IMG/VR virus record: IMGVR_UViG_3300003886_000069
Location: 1-22,544 of that record
Length of the DNA: 22,544 nucleotides
Strand: one strand, 5' to 3'
Source of the DNA: a virus
Shown here: one piece after another, positions 21,166 through 22,544 of the stretch
Position numbering within the stretch: position 1 is the first letter of the stretch
Layout: every line of letters begins with the position of its first letter
Translations under genes and position numbers: made by a program
Notes under the pieces: generated by a model
What the model was told of the DNA's origin: nothing
Seen by the model: the letters and a program-made list of their open reading frames with translations, nothing else
Databases searched by the model: none

Positions 21166-22544
21166 TGTCTGACCAGATAGAAGCAACCATTAATGGGATA
21201 ATTGATTCTGCGCAGAATTATGCCTCGTCAGCCGTGACAAATGCAGACGACGCGCTGTCAAGGGCAATGTCCGGGTTTATTACATTATCCAGCCCTCCGC
21301 CCATTAATATACCACCAATTAGCCCAACTAAGGCTGATGCCCCTGGCGCCCCTAACTACATTTATACTGCCCCTATAATTGGCAGCGCCCCAACTGCCCC
21401 AGCAATAAATGAAATATTTATACCTGATCTTTCTCCTCTTGGAGAACCCCCTGTTCTTGATCTAAGCACAATAGAGAGATTTGCGCCTACTCCCTTTACA
21501 GTTTCTGCTCCATCAAGGCCTGGTGGGATTGATGATCCACTTGATTCTGTGAGTAAACCAGACATACTGGCCCATGCAGCGCCTGTGCTTGACGATATCG
21601 TCGTTCCTGATGCTCCTGTAGTGCCAATGCCTGCAACCCCTGTGATTGCCGCTAACGCGCCAGGAAGTCTCCCTGGTTCAGTGATCAATTCAAATATAGG
21701 GATAGCTGTTGGCGAGAGCAGTTATGAACTTGAGCTAATGACAGATTCTGATGCGCCTGTCGTAGCTATATTTGACAAAGCCTATAATTCTGCTCTGCCT
21801 GTTATGAGACAGAATATAGACAGACAGGTTGAGACATTCATAGACAGGTTTGCCCCTGGTTCTACGCAGAGAATGGTAGAGCTTGAGGGACTGATTGATG
21901 TATACCTTGATATGAATCGAGAAAATAATACCGGTCTCCCTGATAAAGTAGAGCAGGCAATTTATGACAGGGCAAGGAGTAGGGCAAGAAAAACAGCCGT
22001 TGATGCGACAAAGCAGGCATTAAAAGAAACCGCTGCCAGAGGGTTTAAAATGCCATCAGGGGTTCTAATCGCTGCACTTGACAGGGCCCATCAGGACGAA
22101 TCCTCAAAAAACTCAGAGGTCGCACTAACAGTAATGGCGCAACAGGCAGACCTTGAGCAGAAGAATATCCAGTTTGCTATTACCACGGCGACGGCACTGA
22201 GAACTTCCGTTAGGCAGGCAGGAATTTCATATGCACAAAACCTTGTAGCAATTAACGGGCAGGCAACTGAATATGCAAATAAGATCGCAGATACACTGGT
22301 AAGCACTTATGAAGAGTACCGTAAGTATTATTCAATGCAACTAGAATATGTCCGTATTTTATCTGATCAGTACAAGCTTGAGATAAATGCCGCACTTGCC
22401 CAGGTAGATATTTATAAATCTGAACTTGAAGGGGTTAAGATTAAATCAGGTGTCCGCAAGGATGATGTTGAGCTATATAATTCACTAATACGTGCAGAGG
22501 AATCTAAAATACGCATGTATGCTGAAGAGCTTCGCGCACTAAGC
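21165..22544 (+). CDS. Proline-rich, coiled-coil virion protein (3' truncated)
   Basis: The ATG at 21165 overlaps the previous stop, with AGGAGATTAGGG upstream. 460 codons are open and the gene runs off the window. Residues about 1-40 are helical (SDQIEATINGIIDSAQN). Residues 45-190 are a Pro/Ala-rich array with a spaced -AP-/-PxxP- pattern (KADAPGAP, IGSAPTAP, LGEPPVLDL, RFAPTPFTVSAP, VPDAPVVPMPATP). From about 200 onwards it is long helical/heptad-like and Gln/Glu/Lys/Ala-rich (FIDRFAPGSTQRM, ARKTAVDATKQALKE, QQADLEQKNIQFA, AEESKIRMYAEELRA). I recall proteins of this design near tail ends of other phages without a defined function. It could be an internal/ejected or fibre-stalk protein. Confidence 0.55.
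   Translation, partial: MSDQIEATINGIIDSAQNYASSAVTNADDALSRAMSGFITLSSPPPINIPPISPTKADAPGAPNYIYTAPIIGSAPTAPAINEIFIPDLSPLGEPPVLDLSTIERFAPTPFTVSAPSRPGGIDDPLDSVSKPDILAHAAPVLDDIVVPDAPVVPMPATPVIAANAPGSLPGSVINSNIGIAVGESSYELELMTDSDAPVVAIFDKAYNSALPVMRQNIDRQVETFIDRFAPGSTQRMVELEGLIDVYLDMNRENNTGLPDKVEQAIYDRARSRARKTAVDATKQALKETAARGFKMPSGVLIAALDRAHQDESSKNSEVALTVMAQQADLEQKNIQFAITTATALRTSVRQAGISYAQNLVAINGQATEYANKIADTLVSTYEEYRKYYSMQLEYVRILSDQYKLEINAALAQVDIYKSELEGVKIKSGVRKDDVELYNSLIRAEESKIRMYAEELRALS

Noticed and set aside
21362-21688. A 108-codon minus-strand frame with Gly/Thr-rich sequence.
   Set aside because: It is the complement of the Pro/Ala-rich array of the last gene, so its composition is explained, and it has no start signals.
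1-22544. CRISPR array, diversity-generating retroelement, toxin-antitoxin, integrase or transposase.
   Set aside because: I found no regular spaced repeats, reverse transcriptase, template/variable repeat pair, antitoxin-type small gene pairs or recombinase motifs. The only mobile-type gene is the HNH endonuclease.

Overview
The window reads as the late (virion, lysis and tail) region of a tailed double-stranded DNA phage (Caudoviricetes), free or integrated. Genes are packed head to tail on the + strand, usually with 0-20 nt spacers or ATGA/TAATG-type overlaps, and the order follows virion assembly: portal, small morphogenesis proteins, scaffold, decoration protein, major capsid protein, head-to-tail adaptor, then a long series of beta-rich virion proteins. 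A lipoprotein with a clear lipobox and a secreted nuclease with an AKA cleavage site fit a Gram-negative host, but no gene identifies the host. I see no tape measure, tail sheath or tail tube gene, which favours a short-tailed (podovirus-like) virion. This stays an inference because the window is cut at both ends. No integrase, repressor, tRNA or CRISPR array is visible.

Layout. (1) 1-5068, head module: C-terminal part of the portal, interrupted by an in-frame TGA at 538-540; two small proteins; a GroES-like co-chaperonin; an acidic coiled-coil scaffold; an unknown 188-aa protein; a decoration-like protein; and the major capsid protein, whose frame runs through a strong terminator hairpin. 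(2) 5069-5343, the longest non-coding stretch: a possible promoter and a two-hairpin, U-tract-ended candidate small RNA or leader. (3) 5344-10525, connector and virion-surface module: SU10-type adaptor, several beta-rich proteins, a LamG-like lectin-fold protein, and two tiny proteins (zinc-ribbon and ChaB-like). (4) 10543-11463, probable lysis genes: a 72-aa protein, a membrane/coiled-coil protein and an M15 zinc peptidase endolysin.

(5) 11470-11973, a minus-strand HNH/AP2 homing endonuclease convergent with the endolysin; a GC-rich terminator (12008-12031) follows for the + strand. (6) 12063-13801, an envelope-directed cassette: lipoprotein, 48-aa single-pass membrane protein, DUF1353 protein and an exported staphylococcal-nuclease-type enzyme. 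(7) 13874-22544, a second virion module: a 407-aa beta-rich protein, a tandem pair of paralogous 150-aa proteins, a 755-aa protein, a repeat-rich 596-aa protein, and a proline-rich/coiled-coil protein that runs off the end.

The first and third modules together would build the head, connector and a host-contact apparatus. The lysis genes release progeny. The envelope cassette is the least explained part and could act in lysis, in exclusion of competing phages, or in the periplasm after infection.
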